Positions 1-5,425 of a stretch of 6,854 nucleotides of DNA are shown piece after piece. Source of the DNA: Parcubacteria group bacterium (lineage in GTDB: Bacteria; Patescibacteriota; Minisyncoccia; UBA6257; JACRHW01); assembly GCA_016211955.1 (NCBI GenBank), contig JACRHX010000017.1, forward strand, positions 1-6,854. Reading direction: 5' to 3'. The translations under genes and the position numbers were made by a program. The first letter of the stretch is position 1. Every line of letters begins with the position of its first letter. The notes beneath the pieces are model-generated. The model did no database searches. It was not told where the DNA came from and worked only from the letters and a program-made list of their open reading frames with translations.

Positions 1-168
1 ACACATTCCTAAACAAAAGGCACCAAATACGAGCCCAGCATATACCACAAACACCAATCCCAGTGCCAAACCAATTCCACCCATTATATCTCCTGCTTTG
101 GTATTCTGAATATCGATCCCAGAACAAACAAGAAAAGATACAATAAAGAGAGATAGCACTGTAATCAC
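1..168 (-). CDS. Small membrane protein, 3' end outside window
   Basis: The frame is open for 56 codons from a GTG at 168-166 to the left edge, so the C-terminus is missing. The product is strongly hydrophobic: a first membrane segment at about residues 2-17 (ITVLSLFIVSFLVCSG), a short polar stretch (DIQNTKAGD), then a Gly-rich second segment at about 28-52. I do not recognise a family. The GTG overlaps the TGA of the upstream 27-codon reading frame by the sequence GTGA, which would allow translational coupling. An equally good reading is that both are one protein: adding one base to the 7-base run at 172-178 fuses them into a membrane protein with three predicted segments. No independent SD precedes the GTG, which favours coupling or fusion. 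Function unknown. Confidence 0.55.
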   Translation of the reverse strand, partial: MITVLSLFIVSFLVCSGIDIQNTKAGDIMGGIGLALGLVFVVYAGLVFGAFCLGMC

Positions 169-248
169 TTGAAAAAAATTTTTGAAGCGAAATAGCCCAC
201 ACAAAAACCAAAAAAAATACCAACGAAAACAAATGCAAAAAATTCCAT
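165..248 (-). CDS. 27-residue hydrophobic peptide, or N-terminal part of the adjoining membrane protein
   Basis: ATG at 248-246 is preceded by an excellent SD, AGGAGGA (complement of 256-262), with a 7-base spacer, and by a promoter at 283-311, so translation very probably starts here. The 27 codons encode a single membrane segment beginning MEFFAFVFVGIFFGF and ending in a Lys-flanked ASKIFFK, followed by TGA at 165-167. The last codons run through a T7 stretch on the coding strand (172-178). One extra T would continue the frame directly into the next hydrophobic reading frame. It may therefore be a real micro-membrane protein coupled to its neighbour, or the N-terminus of a single frameshifted gene. 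I favour the second, with modest confidence. Confidence 0.5.
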   Translation of the reverse strand: MEFFAFVFVGIFFGFCVGYFASKIFFK

Positions 249-255
249 AATCCCA

Positions 256-262
256 TCCTCCT
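256..262 (-). promoter_or_regulatory. Strong Shine-Dalgarno for the 248 start
   Basis: The coding-strand sequence AGGAGGA lies 7 bases before the ATG at 248. It is one of the two clearest SD sites in the window and fixes the start of the small membrane-protein locus. Confidence 0.75.
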
Positions 263-282
263 ATTTTCTTTGAACTAAATCA

Positions 283-311
283 AAGATAACACAAATCTTT
301 ATACATGTCTA
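283..311 (-). promoter_or_regulatory. Sigma-70-type promoter of the small membrane-protein locus
   Basis: On the minus strand TAGACA (complement of 306-311, five of six consensus bases) is followed by a 17-base spacer and TATCTT (complement of 283-288, four of six). The predicted transcript would start near 276 and carry the SD at 256-262. A perfect 16-bp palindrome (355-370) lies about 45 bp upstream of the -35 box and could be a regulator site. Confidence 0.6.
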
Positions 312-354
312 TTTATTTTGATATCTCTCACAGAAAGATAAAAAATATTGAACG

Positions 355-370
355 CTATGACGCGTCATAG
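355..370. repeat. Perfect 16-bp palindrome CTATGACG/CGTCATAG
   Basis: The two 8-base arms abut with no spacer, so this is more like a dimeric protein-binding site than an RNA hairpin, and no T-run follows on either strand. It sits between the terminator of the 89-residue gene (394-422) and the promoter at 283-311. Its TGACG half-site recurs in the palindrome at 757-788. Operator function is an inference. Confidence 0.5.
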
Positions 371-393
371 TGCCGCTCCCTATCTACAATTTT

Positions 394-422
394 AAAAAAT
401 AAAAAACCGCCACGTGGACGGT
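394..422 (-). terminator. Rho-independent terminator of the 89-residue gene
   Basis: On the minus strand ACCGTC and GGCGGT form a six-pair stem (one G-U) around a CACGT loop, complement of 406-422. It is followed at once by six T, an A and six more T (complement of 394-405). It starts 8 bases after the TAA stop of the 89-residue gene, so the assignment is clear. Confidence 0.85.
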
Positions 423-430
423 AAAACTTT

Positions 431-700
431 TTAAATCTTTTCTTTGGATATAATTACCTCCTCAACAAAGTATTGACTTTCAATTTTTCTAGCCTGTCTC
501 GTGTGTATCATACCTGTTGTATCTACATATCTTACCTGTTGCGCAAGAAATTTAATCTCCTCCGATGCCTCATGTTCTGTGGCAAAAGGTCCTCGATGAC
601 AAGTATCAACAATATCACCGCAATCCTTATGTATTCCAATAACTCTAAATTTTGTAACAACCCTCCATCGAACATTAGCTCCATCAATCAAAATCGCCAT
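431..700 (-). CDS. Hypothetical 89-residue soluble protein
   Basis: ATG at 700-698 has a consensus SD (AGGAGGG, complement of 709-715) at 8 bases. A promoter lies at 726-753 and an intrinsic terminator directly follows the stop, so this is a convincing monocistronic gene. The product is polar with no membrane segment or signal peptide. It begins MAILIDGANVRWRVV, has C27, C34 and H35 in a short stretch (CGDIVDTCH), then GPFATEHEASEEIKFLAQQ, which looks like one amphipathic helix after a beta-rich N-terminus, and ends in a charged VEEVIISKEKI. The LIDGAN start recalls NYN/PIN-type nucleases, but the protein is far too short and lacks the other acidic motifs, so I do not assign that. The GPFAT-E-EA pattern is seen in many small uncharacterised proteins. 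Function unknown. Confidence 0.8.
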   Translation of the reverse strand: MAILIDGANVRWRVVTKFRVIGIHKDCGDIVDTCHRGPFATEHEASEEIKFLAQQVRYVDTTGMIHTRQARKIESQYFVEEVIISKEKI

Positions 701-708
701 TACTTATT

Positions 709-715
709 CCCTCCT
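709..715 (-). promoter_or_regulatory. Shine-Dalgarno of the 89-residue gene
   Basis: AGGAGGG on the minus strand, 8 bases before the ATG at 700. It decides the start codon. Confidence 0.75.
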
Positions 716-725
716 AGGATGTACT

Positions 726-753
726 TTTATATCATAACCACAAAAATATGCAA
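726..753 (-). promoter_or_regulatory. Probable promoter of the 89-residue gene
   Basis: On the minus strand TTGCAT (complement of 748-753) is followed by 16 bases and TATAAA (complement of 726-731, five of six). An overlapping choice is TATGAT (complement of 731-736) with TTGATC (complement of 756-761) at 19 bases. The -10 element is good in both readings; the -35 is weak, and a 32-bp imperfect palindrome (757-788) abuts or overlaps it, suggesting regulated use. Confidence 0.5.
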
Positions 754-756
754 CAG

Positions 757-788
757 ATCAAATTTCTGACGATCGTCATGAATTTGAT
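757..788. repeat. 32-bp imperfect palindrome at the promoter of the 89-residue gene
   Basis: Two 16-base arms meet without a spacer: an outer ATCAAATT/AATTTGAT set and a perfect inner TGACGATCGTCA, separated by two mismatched pairs on each side. It lies immediately upstream of the -35 box of the 89-residue gene and downstream of comEC. Its position and lack of a loop suggest a binding site for a dimeric regulator, though in RNA it could also fold as a long hairpin. The TGACG half-site is shared with the palindrome at 355-370. Confidence 0.55.
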
Positions 789-805
789 TATGTATAACCC
801 AGCGA

Positions 806-827
806 GTGGTATGATGCAGCATACCAC
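806..827 (-). terminator. Stem-loop in the 3' region of the comEC transcript
   Basis: GTGGTATG and CATACCAC form a perfect 8-bp stem around a six-base loop, about 45 bp beyond the comEC stop. No T-run follows on either strand, so it is not a canonical intrinsic terminator. It could protect the 3' end, act with Rho, or together with the palindrome at 757-788 end the dnaG-rpoD-comEC transcript. The hairpin is certain in the sequence; the role is an inference. Confidence 0.4.
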
Positions 828-870
828 CCCATAATCCATGCTTCGTGCCACACAATTCAAAGGCCAAAGT

Positions 871-1857
871 CTATCGTTTTTCATACCGTACTGACCAGAA
901 GCGGGAAACGAGGATTGAAAGAAATGCGTAGTAGAGAAGAATGAAAACAAGTGAGGCGTTTCCTAGATACACTTCGAGCATAATCGGAATACGCGAAAAA
1001 GAGTGAATTATAGCTAATTCATAACCGATACAAAATGATGCGAACATACCCACCACACTCGCAAGAGACGTACTTATAAATCCAACAAGCCCCGTAAAAA
1101 ATACGAGGAGCATTGTAAAAGGAATTGCAAAGAGAAGAAGGACGTTGGTAATAACGGATAATAAAGAAAAAGAGTGAAACGTTGTGATAAGAATAGGAAA
1201 TGCCATTACCTGGCTCGCGATGGTTGCATAAAAATGCGACCTCCAGTCAAGAAATGACTGCTCTCCACCCCACCTCTTTTCAAAAATTGGTAAGAGATAG
1301 GTAATTCCAAGCGTGGAGAGAAAAGAGAGTTGAAACCCTATATCAAGCGCCACAACATCAGGATTAAAAAGAACCATTCCAAACGCCGCGCATAAAATTG
1401 CCCTTCGAAAATGGTACCTTCTTCCTATAAACTGCGCGATAAGCATAAGCTCCCCCATCACAGCAGCGCGCACCAAAGACGCCTCTCCCCCGACCATAAT
1501 CACAAATAAAATAACAAGAATGCTTGCAACACCCAAGGCAAGTTTTCGATGTAACCGTAAGAACAATAAAAAACCAAAAAGATAAAGACTAATAATCGAA
1601 ATATTAAAACCAGAGAGCGCAACAAGGTGTGTCGTACCCGTCTTGCGCATCTCATCCGCCAAAGTGGTTGAAAGACCAGTCTTCCCCATAAGAAGAGAAG
1701 TCCCGAACGAAGCATACGGCTCTGGAAGTGCACAAGCAATGTTGTGCGTGAAAGCATTTTTTGTGACACGAAGTCCAGTGCCCAGTAGATCAACATTTTT
1801 TTGAATCGTCGGCGAGACCTTCCACTCTAGTGTTTCAAAAACCTGTCGATACAACAT
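871..1857 (-). CDS. comEC: ComEC/Rec2-like DNA-uptake channel, competence domain (C-terminal part of split gene)
   Basis: This is the polytopic Competence domain of ComEC, the inner-membrane channel that passes single-stranded DNA into the cytosol during natural transformation. Family signatures are in order: LPEP (residues 44-47), TGTTHLVALSGFNISI (73-88), SLVRAAVMG (127-135), NPDVVALDIGFQLSFLSTLGI (165-185) and PILITTFHSF...SVITNVLLLFAIP (221-246), with about eight hydrophobic segments between residues 78 and 318. The ATG at 1857 is only the first Met of this frame: it has no properly spaced SD, and the frame is open back to a TGA at 1939-1941. The upstream part encodes another membrane helix (TTVFILIALQCIAGAML) joined to the reading frame at 1827-2060 by one added base in the T6 run at 1913-1918. 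The reconstructed protein would be 396 residues, about half of Bacillus ComEC, lacking the C-terminal metallo-beta-lactamase-like domain and apparently the N-terminal OB-fold. The gene belongs to the rpoD transcription unit. Confidence 0.85.
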   Translation of the reverse strand: MLYRQVFETLEWKVSPTIQKNVDLLGTGLRVTKNAFTHNIACALPEPYASFGTSLLMGKTGLSTTLADEMRKTGTTHLVALSGFNISIISLYLFGFLLFLRLHRKLALGVASILVILFVIMVGGEASLVRAAVMGELMLIAQFIGRRYHFRRAILCAAFGMVLFNPDVVALDIGFQLSFLSTLGITYLLPIFEKRWGGEQSFLDWRSHFYATIASQVMAFPILITTFHSFSLLSVITNVLLLFAIPFTMLLVFFTGLVGFISTSLASVVGMFASFCIGYELAIIHSFSRIPIMLEVYLGNASLVFILLYYAFLSILVSRFWSVRYEKR

Positions 1858-2060
1858 CGCTCCGGCGATACACTGCAGAGCAATAAGAATAAAAACTGTT
1901 GTTTTAGATAACTTTTTTGTGTCAATAAAATAACACAGTCAACCACAAGAAGACCGATGATATACCACAACACATCGCGAGCACCCAAAAAGGGAGCCAC
2001 AAGGCTCCCTCCGATAAATCCTATTAAAATAGTATCTACCACCCCCTGAAATATCGCCAT
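1827..2060 (-). CDS. comEC: N-terminal membrane segment of the ComEC-like protein, frameshifted
   Basis: ATG at 2060-2058 lies 6 bp after the rpoD stop. The rpoD 3' end supplies GAGGAG (complement of 2073-2078) 12 bases upstream, and an AGAAG stands closer, so translation is probably coupled to rpoD. Residues 8-27 and 30-47 are two hydrophobic segments (TILIGFIGGSLVAPFLG and VLWYIIGLLVVDCVILL), the usual start of a ComEC protein. After T47-Q48-K49 the frame departs from a ComEC-like sequence and ends at TAG (1827-1829) in Cys/Arg-rich residues. At the A6 run of the coding strand (complement of 1913-1918) one added A switches it to K-L-S-K-T-T-V-F-I-L-I and on into the Competence domain. The last 28 or so residues are therefore probably not native. 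Confidence 0.7.
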   Translation of the reverse strand: MAIFQGVVDTILIGFIGGSLVAPFLGARDVLWYIIGLLVVDCVILLTQKSYLKQQFLFLLLCSVSPERCCIDRFLKH

Positions 2061-2066
2061 GTACTT

Positions 2067-3395
2067 CTAATACTCCTCGAGCTTACTAATCTCACCGTGA
2101 TCACGAATCTTACTCAACGCCTTCGCCTCAATCTGACGGATACGCTCTCGAGTTACCCCAAACTCTTTCCCAACCTCCTCAAGAGTGTGTGTGATACCAT
2201 CATCGATCCCAAAACGCATCCCAAGGATTTTCTGTTCACGCGGGGTGAGATCACGAAGAATTTCAGCAAGCTTGTCTCTCAAAAGTCGCTGGGCCGCAGA
2301 TTGCACAGGGGTTATGGTCTTCTCGTCTTTAATAAATTCTCCGAGTGTTGAATCCTTATCATCATCACCAACAGGAGATTCAAGCGACACTGTTTCTTGT
2401 GAAATCTTCATAATATGGTGCGCCTTTTCGATATCAATACCCATCTCTGAGGCAATCTCTGCGGGCAATGGTTCTCGTCCAAGATCTTGTTGTAAACGAC
2501 GTTTTACCTGCAAAAATTTTGAAATCGTTTCAACCATGTGTACGGGAATACGAATCGTACGCGCCTGATCAGCCAAAGCACGCGTAATTGCCTGCCTAAT
2601 CCACCATGTTGCATACGTCGAAAATTTAAACCCTCTTCGATAATCAAACTTATCAACAGCGCGTGAAAGCCCAATATTTCCCTCTTGGATGAGATCAAGA
2701 AGAGTAAGGTGTGGACTTCGTCCCACATATTTTTTCGCAAAGGAAACCACAAGCTTAAGGTTTGCCTGAATAAGCTTTTGACGCGCCTCTTCATCCCCCG
2801 CTTCGATACGTTTTGCAAATGCCTTTTCCTCATCGCCAGTGAGAAGCGGTATCTTTCCTATTTCACGAAGATACGCTTGCACCGCATCAAAAAGCTCCAT
2901 ACCTGGTGGAATTTCCGTGGCACGATTCAACTCCTCCTTAGAAATTTCTTGTTGCTGTTGAAGCTCGAGAAATTCACGCGCCTCAATCACTTCAATATTT
3001 GCTTTTTCAAATGATTCATAGAGTTCCTCAAGAAGAGTAAGATCAGTTTCAACACGTGGAAAATAATGTAAAATCTCTGACTCGGTTACAAATCCGCGCT
3101 CCCTTCCACGCCGCATAAGCTCCTCAACTAACTGCTGTTTTTTCTCGGGAGTAATCTTTTCATACACCTCTGCGGGGGCGCCTTTTTGTTCCAATGAACG
3201 CACCTCCTTTCGTGCATCAGCAGTACGAGATAAATTCTTTATTTTTTGTGCTGGCGAAGTTTTCTCAACCTTCTTCTTAACTACCGGCCTATCTTTAGTT
3301 TGTCGGACAGGTTTACTTTTGCCTACTTTCGATTTGCTCGAAGAAAACTTTGTAATTTTTCTAATAGGCTTCTTTTGTTTTTTTAGTGTAGGCAT
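2067..3395 (-). CDS. rpoD: RNA polymerase primary sigma factor (sigma-70/RpoD)
   Basis: The housekeeping sigma factor directs RNA polymerase to -35/-10 promoters. Taking ATG at 3395 gives 442 residues. Residues 1-55 are a Lys/Ser-rich basic tail. Residues 82-137 resemble region 1.1 (EELMRRGRERGFVTESEILHYFP). Region 1.2 begins near 168 (LFDAVQAYLREIGKIPLLT). Region 2 is near-invariant: NLKLVVSFAKKY (212-223), LDLIQEGNIGL (233-243), FKFSTYATWWIRQAITRAL (256-274). Region 3 follows ADQARTIRIPVHM (275-287). Region 4.2 carries the -35 helix-turn-helix, TLEEVGKEFGVTRERIRQIE (404-423). Between AKKY and LDLIQ it has VGRSPHLTL, about two residues longer than in E. coli. A longer frame to 3524 exists, but its 43 extra residues look like translated leader. 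No SD precedes 3395; the region is A/T only. It follows dnaG by 204 bp and precedes comEC by 6 bp. Confidence 0.95.
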   Translation of the reverse strand: MPTLKKQKKPIRKITKFSSSKSKVGKSKPVRQTKDRPVVKKKVEKTSPAQKIKNLSRTADARKEVRSLEQKGAPAEVYEKITPEKKQQLVEELMRRGRERGFVTESEILHYFPRVETDLTLLEELYESFEKANIEVIEAREFLELQQQQEISKEELNRATEIPPGMELFDAVQAYLREIGKIPLLTGDEEKAFAKRIEAGDEEARQKLIQANLKLVVSFAKKYVGRSPHLTLLDLIQEGNIGLSRAVDKFDYRRGFKFSTYATWWIRQAITRALADQARTIRIPVHMVETISKFLQVKRRLQQDLGREPLPAEIASEMGIDIEKAHHIMKISQETVSLESPVGDDDKDSTLGEFIKDEKTITPVQSAAQRLLRDKLAEILRDLTPREQKILGMRFGIDDGITHTLEEVGKEFGVTRERIRQIEAKALSKIRDHGEISKLEEY

Positions 3396-3443
3396 AAATA
3401 TAAATTTAAAATCTATACGTTTAGAACTTATGCATTTGGACAG

Positions 3444-3475
3444 CCGTCGTCCATAGCCACGGACTATGGCGTCGG
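3444..3475 (-). promoter_or_regulatory. Stem-loop in the rpoD mRNA leader
   Basis: CCATAG (3451-3456) pairs with CTATGG (3464-3469) across a seven-base loop. The stem continues through a one-base bulge and one mismatch with CCGTCG (3444-3449) against CGTCGG (3470-3475), about 11 pairs in all. It lies midway between the rpoD promoter (3588-3616) and the rpoD start (3395), with no T-run after it, so it is not an intrinsic terminator of dnaG. A regulatory or stabilising leader structure, or a partial attenuator, is an inference. Confidence 0.45.
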
Positions 3476-3587
3476 ACGATGAAATGCGAGGCCTAGACGA
3501 GAAACGGACTAAGCTATATTCCATAAATACAGCGAAGAAATATCGCAGTCTATGACGAAGCAGTTCACCACAGGTGTAGGTTCTAAT

Positions 3588-3616
3588 TGTATACCACGGT
3601 TACTTCTCCAATTCAA
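3588..3616 (-). promoter_or_regulatory. rpoD promoter overlapping the dnaG stop codon
   Basis: On the minus strand TTGAAT (complement of 3611-3616) is followed by 17 bases and TATACA (complement of 3588-3593), with the extended -10 TG in TGGTATACAAT. The -35 box lies inside the last codons of dnaG and the -10 just after its TAA. The start would be near 3581, giving a leader of roughly 185-190 nt before the rpoD ATG at 3395. It would let rpoD and comEC be transcribed independently of dnaG. Confidence 0.55.
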
Positions 3617-5390
3617 CCTTCCGTAGATCAGCAAGAAGAAAAGAAACTTCGCCAAGTCGAGTTGCAACACCCGCTTCATCTCCATCTTTCTCAAGTTGGC
3701 CGATCTCCGCATTTTTCTGTTTAATACGCTCGTGAATTGCCTCAAGTTTATACTCACGCACGACACGTCGCAACTCATCTTCCCAAGAAGTCTCGCCGAG
3801 AAAAGATTCTAAATAACTCTTCATAAGAATAATCCTAGGATCAATATCCTTCTGCATAAACGCATTATCCTTAAAACTAGACAATGTTTTTGCATGCGCC
3901 TCGTGCGCGTACTCCTCGAGAGCACTAAGAAAAGACGCAAGCTCCGGTTTATACATAATGAGCGTAACAATCTCGTCAAAGAGGAGATCGAGCCTGCCAA
4001 GGGTTGCAATGTGCCGTTCTTGAAAAGATGAGACAATAACTTCATCTCTTGAATACACACGGCCATCGTCATATACCTTCTTCCGCATCACCTCTTCAAG
4101 GTCTCGTCTCAAATCTTCCATGCCGACACGCGCCGCATCTGCAACCATATTCAACCAATGACCACGCTCTGTGGCTGAGGCAATTGTCGCCACCTTCTCC
4201 AAAAATGCCCGTACCGCTACAAACTTTTTTTGTGCACCATCACCATCTACCCCCCTAAGAATTATTGGAGTAAGCAGTGTATGAAAAAAATAATCAGTTG
4301 ATGGGATACTTTCTTTTTCAAATAATTCCGGTGTAATTGATTTCCCCATAAAATATTCCCCGGGATCCTTACCCTCAAGGATACGCACAATACGTGGTTC
4401 AAACCCCACCTGTTGCGCCATCTCGATTGCGCGTTCTGTTGCATGTTGTCCTGCGAGGTCAGCATCGAAAACGAAGATCAAACGCTTAGTGAGATATTTA
4501 AGCTGCGTAAGATGGTCCTGCGTCATTGCGGTTCCCGAAGTTGCCACCACGTTCTTCAGCCCCGCCTGATAACTCATCAAAAAATCCATCTGCCCCTCTA
4601 CAAACACACAAGCGTTCTGCTCACGAATAGCATGTTTCGTGATCGAAAACCCATAGAGCAACTTACTCTTATTAAAAATAGCCGTCTCTGGGGTATTCAC
4701 GTATTTTCCCTCTCGTTCTCCACGCTCCTTAAGACGTGCTGCGTCGGTCTCAAAAATCCTCCCCGTAAATCCAACCGTTCTTCCCAGACGATCTTCTATA
4801 GGAAACATTATACGTCCTCGGAATCGATCATACGTATCACCCCCTTTTCTCAAAAACAATCCTGCCGCCTCGCCCTTTTCAATAGGAATACGCCGAGAAA
4901 TAAAATACTTCTTTAATAGCTCAGATTGTGAAGGAATATATCCAAGCTTAAACTCACGTATCGTCTCCTCCTTAAGTCCCCGCTTCAAAAGATAATCAAG
5001 CGCCTCGCCACCAGCTGGGCTAAAAAGAACGGCTGAAAAATATTGCGCCGCAAAATCACAAATGCCATACAAATCTTTATCAATCTGTGCATACGACACA
5101 CGTCGATAGTCATCGAGCGTCACCCCCGCTTTGTCTGCTAGAATCCTAAGCGCCTCAGGAAACTCGATATTCTCAAACTTCATTAAAAACCCAAAGGCAT
5201 CACCTCCTACTCCACATCCAAAACAATGCCAAATCTGCTTCTCGGGAGAGACAAAAAACGAAGGCGACTTCTCCTTATGAAAAGGACAAACACCTTTATA
5301 GTTAATCCCCGCCTTTGTAAGTTTAATATATCCTTGCAAAAAACTTATTAGATCGAGACGTTCCTTAATTTGTTCCGTAGGCGAATTCAT
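3600..5390 (-). CDS. dnaG: DNA primase DnaG
   Basis: The protein makes RNA primers at the replication fork, working with the replicative helicase. It has 596 residues, normal for the family. The N-terminal zinc-binding domain has C35-x2-H38 (CPFH) and C56-x2-C59 (CFGCGVGGD). The RNA-polymerase domain follows with GRIMFPIEDRLGRTVGFTGR (192-211) and KYVNTPETAIFNKS (229-242). The TOPRIM part has EGQMD (E265-D269) and FDADLAG (D309, D311). The next acidic motif reads KDPGEY (341-346); E. coli primase has DPD here, so the second Asp is a Gly. The C-terminal 160 residues are helical, charged and poorly conserved, as expected for a helicase-binding domain; the very end (about 545-596) looks coiled-coil-like. 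The start MNSPTEQIKERLDLISFL matches the usual DnaG beginning. No SD precedes it; promoter geometry suggests a leaderless message. It is first in the dnaG-rpoD-comEC block. Confidence 0.97.
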   Translation of the reverse strand: MNSPTEQIKERLDLISFLQGYIKLTKAGINYKGVCPFHKEKSPSFFVSPEKQIWHCFGCGVGGDAFGFLMKFENIEFPEALRILADKAGVTLDDYRRVSYAQIDKDLYGICDFAAQYFSAVLFSPAGGEALDYLLKRGLKEETIREFKLGYIPSQSELLKKYFISRRIPIEKGEAAGLFLRKGGDTYDRFRGRIMFPIEDRLGRTVGFTGRIFETDAARLKERGEREGKYVNTPETAIFNKSKLLYGFSITKHAIREQNACVFVEGQMDFLMSYQAGLKNVVATSGTAMTQDHLTQLKYLTKRLIFVFDADLAGQHATERAIEMAQQVGFEPRIVRILEGKDPGEYFMGKSITPELFEKESIPSTDYFFHTLLTPIILRGVDGDGAQKKFVAVRAFLEKVATIASATERGHWLNMVADAARVGMEDLRRDLEEVMRKKVYDDGRVYSRDEVIVSSFQERHIATLGRLDLLFDEIVTLIMYKPELASFLSALEEYAHEAHAKTLSSFKDNAFMQKDIDPRIILMKSYLESFLGETSWEDELRRVVREYKLEAIHERIKQKNAEIGQLEKDGDEAGVATRLGEVSFLLADLRKVELEK

Positions 5391-5396
5391 AGTTTT

Positions 5397-5425
5397 ATAC
5401 TACGCAATCTCTAGAAGAGTTGCAA
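5397..5425 (-). promoter_or_regulatory. dnaG promoter predicting a leaderless transcript
   Basis: On the minus strand TTGCAA (complement of 5420-5425, four of six) is followed by 17 bases and TAGTAT (complement of 5397-5402, four of six), then exactly six bases to the A of the dnaG ATG at 5390. That makes the start codon the likely +1. An overlapping TATAAA (complement of 5394-5399) is even closer to the ATG. With no SD present, leaderless initiation is a coherent reading, though neither box is strong. Confidence 0.45.

Noticed and set aside
165..167. TGA read as Gly (code 25, as in Gracilibacteria)
   Set aside because: The only gene ending in TGA here is the 27-codon frame, but dnaG and rpoD have no in-frame TGA over about 1040 codons, whereas recoded genomes use it often. 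A frame break explains the case better.
431..700. NYN/PIN-like nuclease from the LIDGAN motif
   Set aside because: The motif is at the extreme N-terminus of an 89-residue protein without the remaining acidic motifs; likely chance.
473..769. 98-codon plus-strand reading frame
   Set aside because: It lies antisense to the 89-residue gene, has no SD or promoter, and crosses that gene's own promoter; composition is not protein-like.
1857..1857. Independent start of the ComEC C-terminal frame at ATG 1857
   Set aside because: GGAG is only two bases from the ATG, and the frame upstream encodes the missing membrane helix, so this Met is internal.
1909..1921. dnaX-type programmed -1 frameshift in comEC (A AAA AAG present)
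   Set aside because: The heptamer is in the wrong phase: the zero frame reads CAA AAA AGT, so the A-site tRNA could not re-pair. A one-base indel or polymerase slippage fits better.
3396..3524. Longer rpoD start at 3524 giving 485 residues
   Set aside because: The extra 43 residues have no sigma-factor character, cover the leader hairpin, have no SD, and a Lys-rich MPTLKKQKKP start is the normal pattern for this kind of RpoD.
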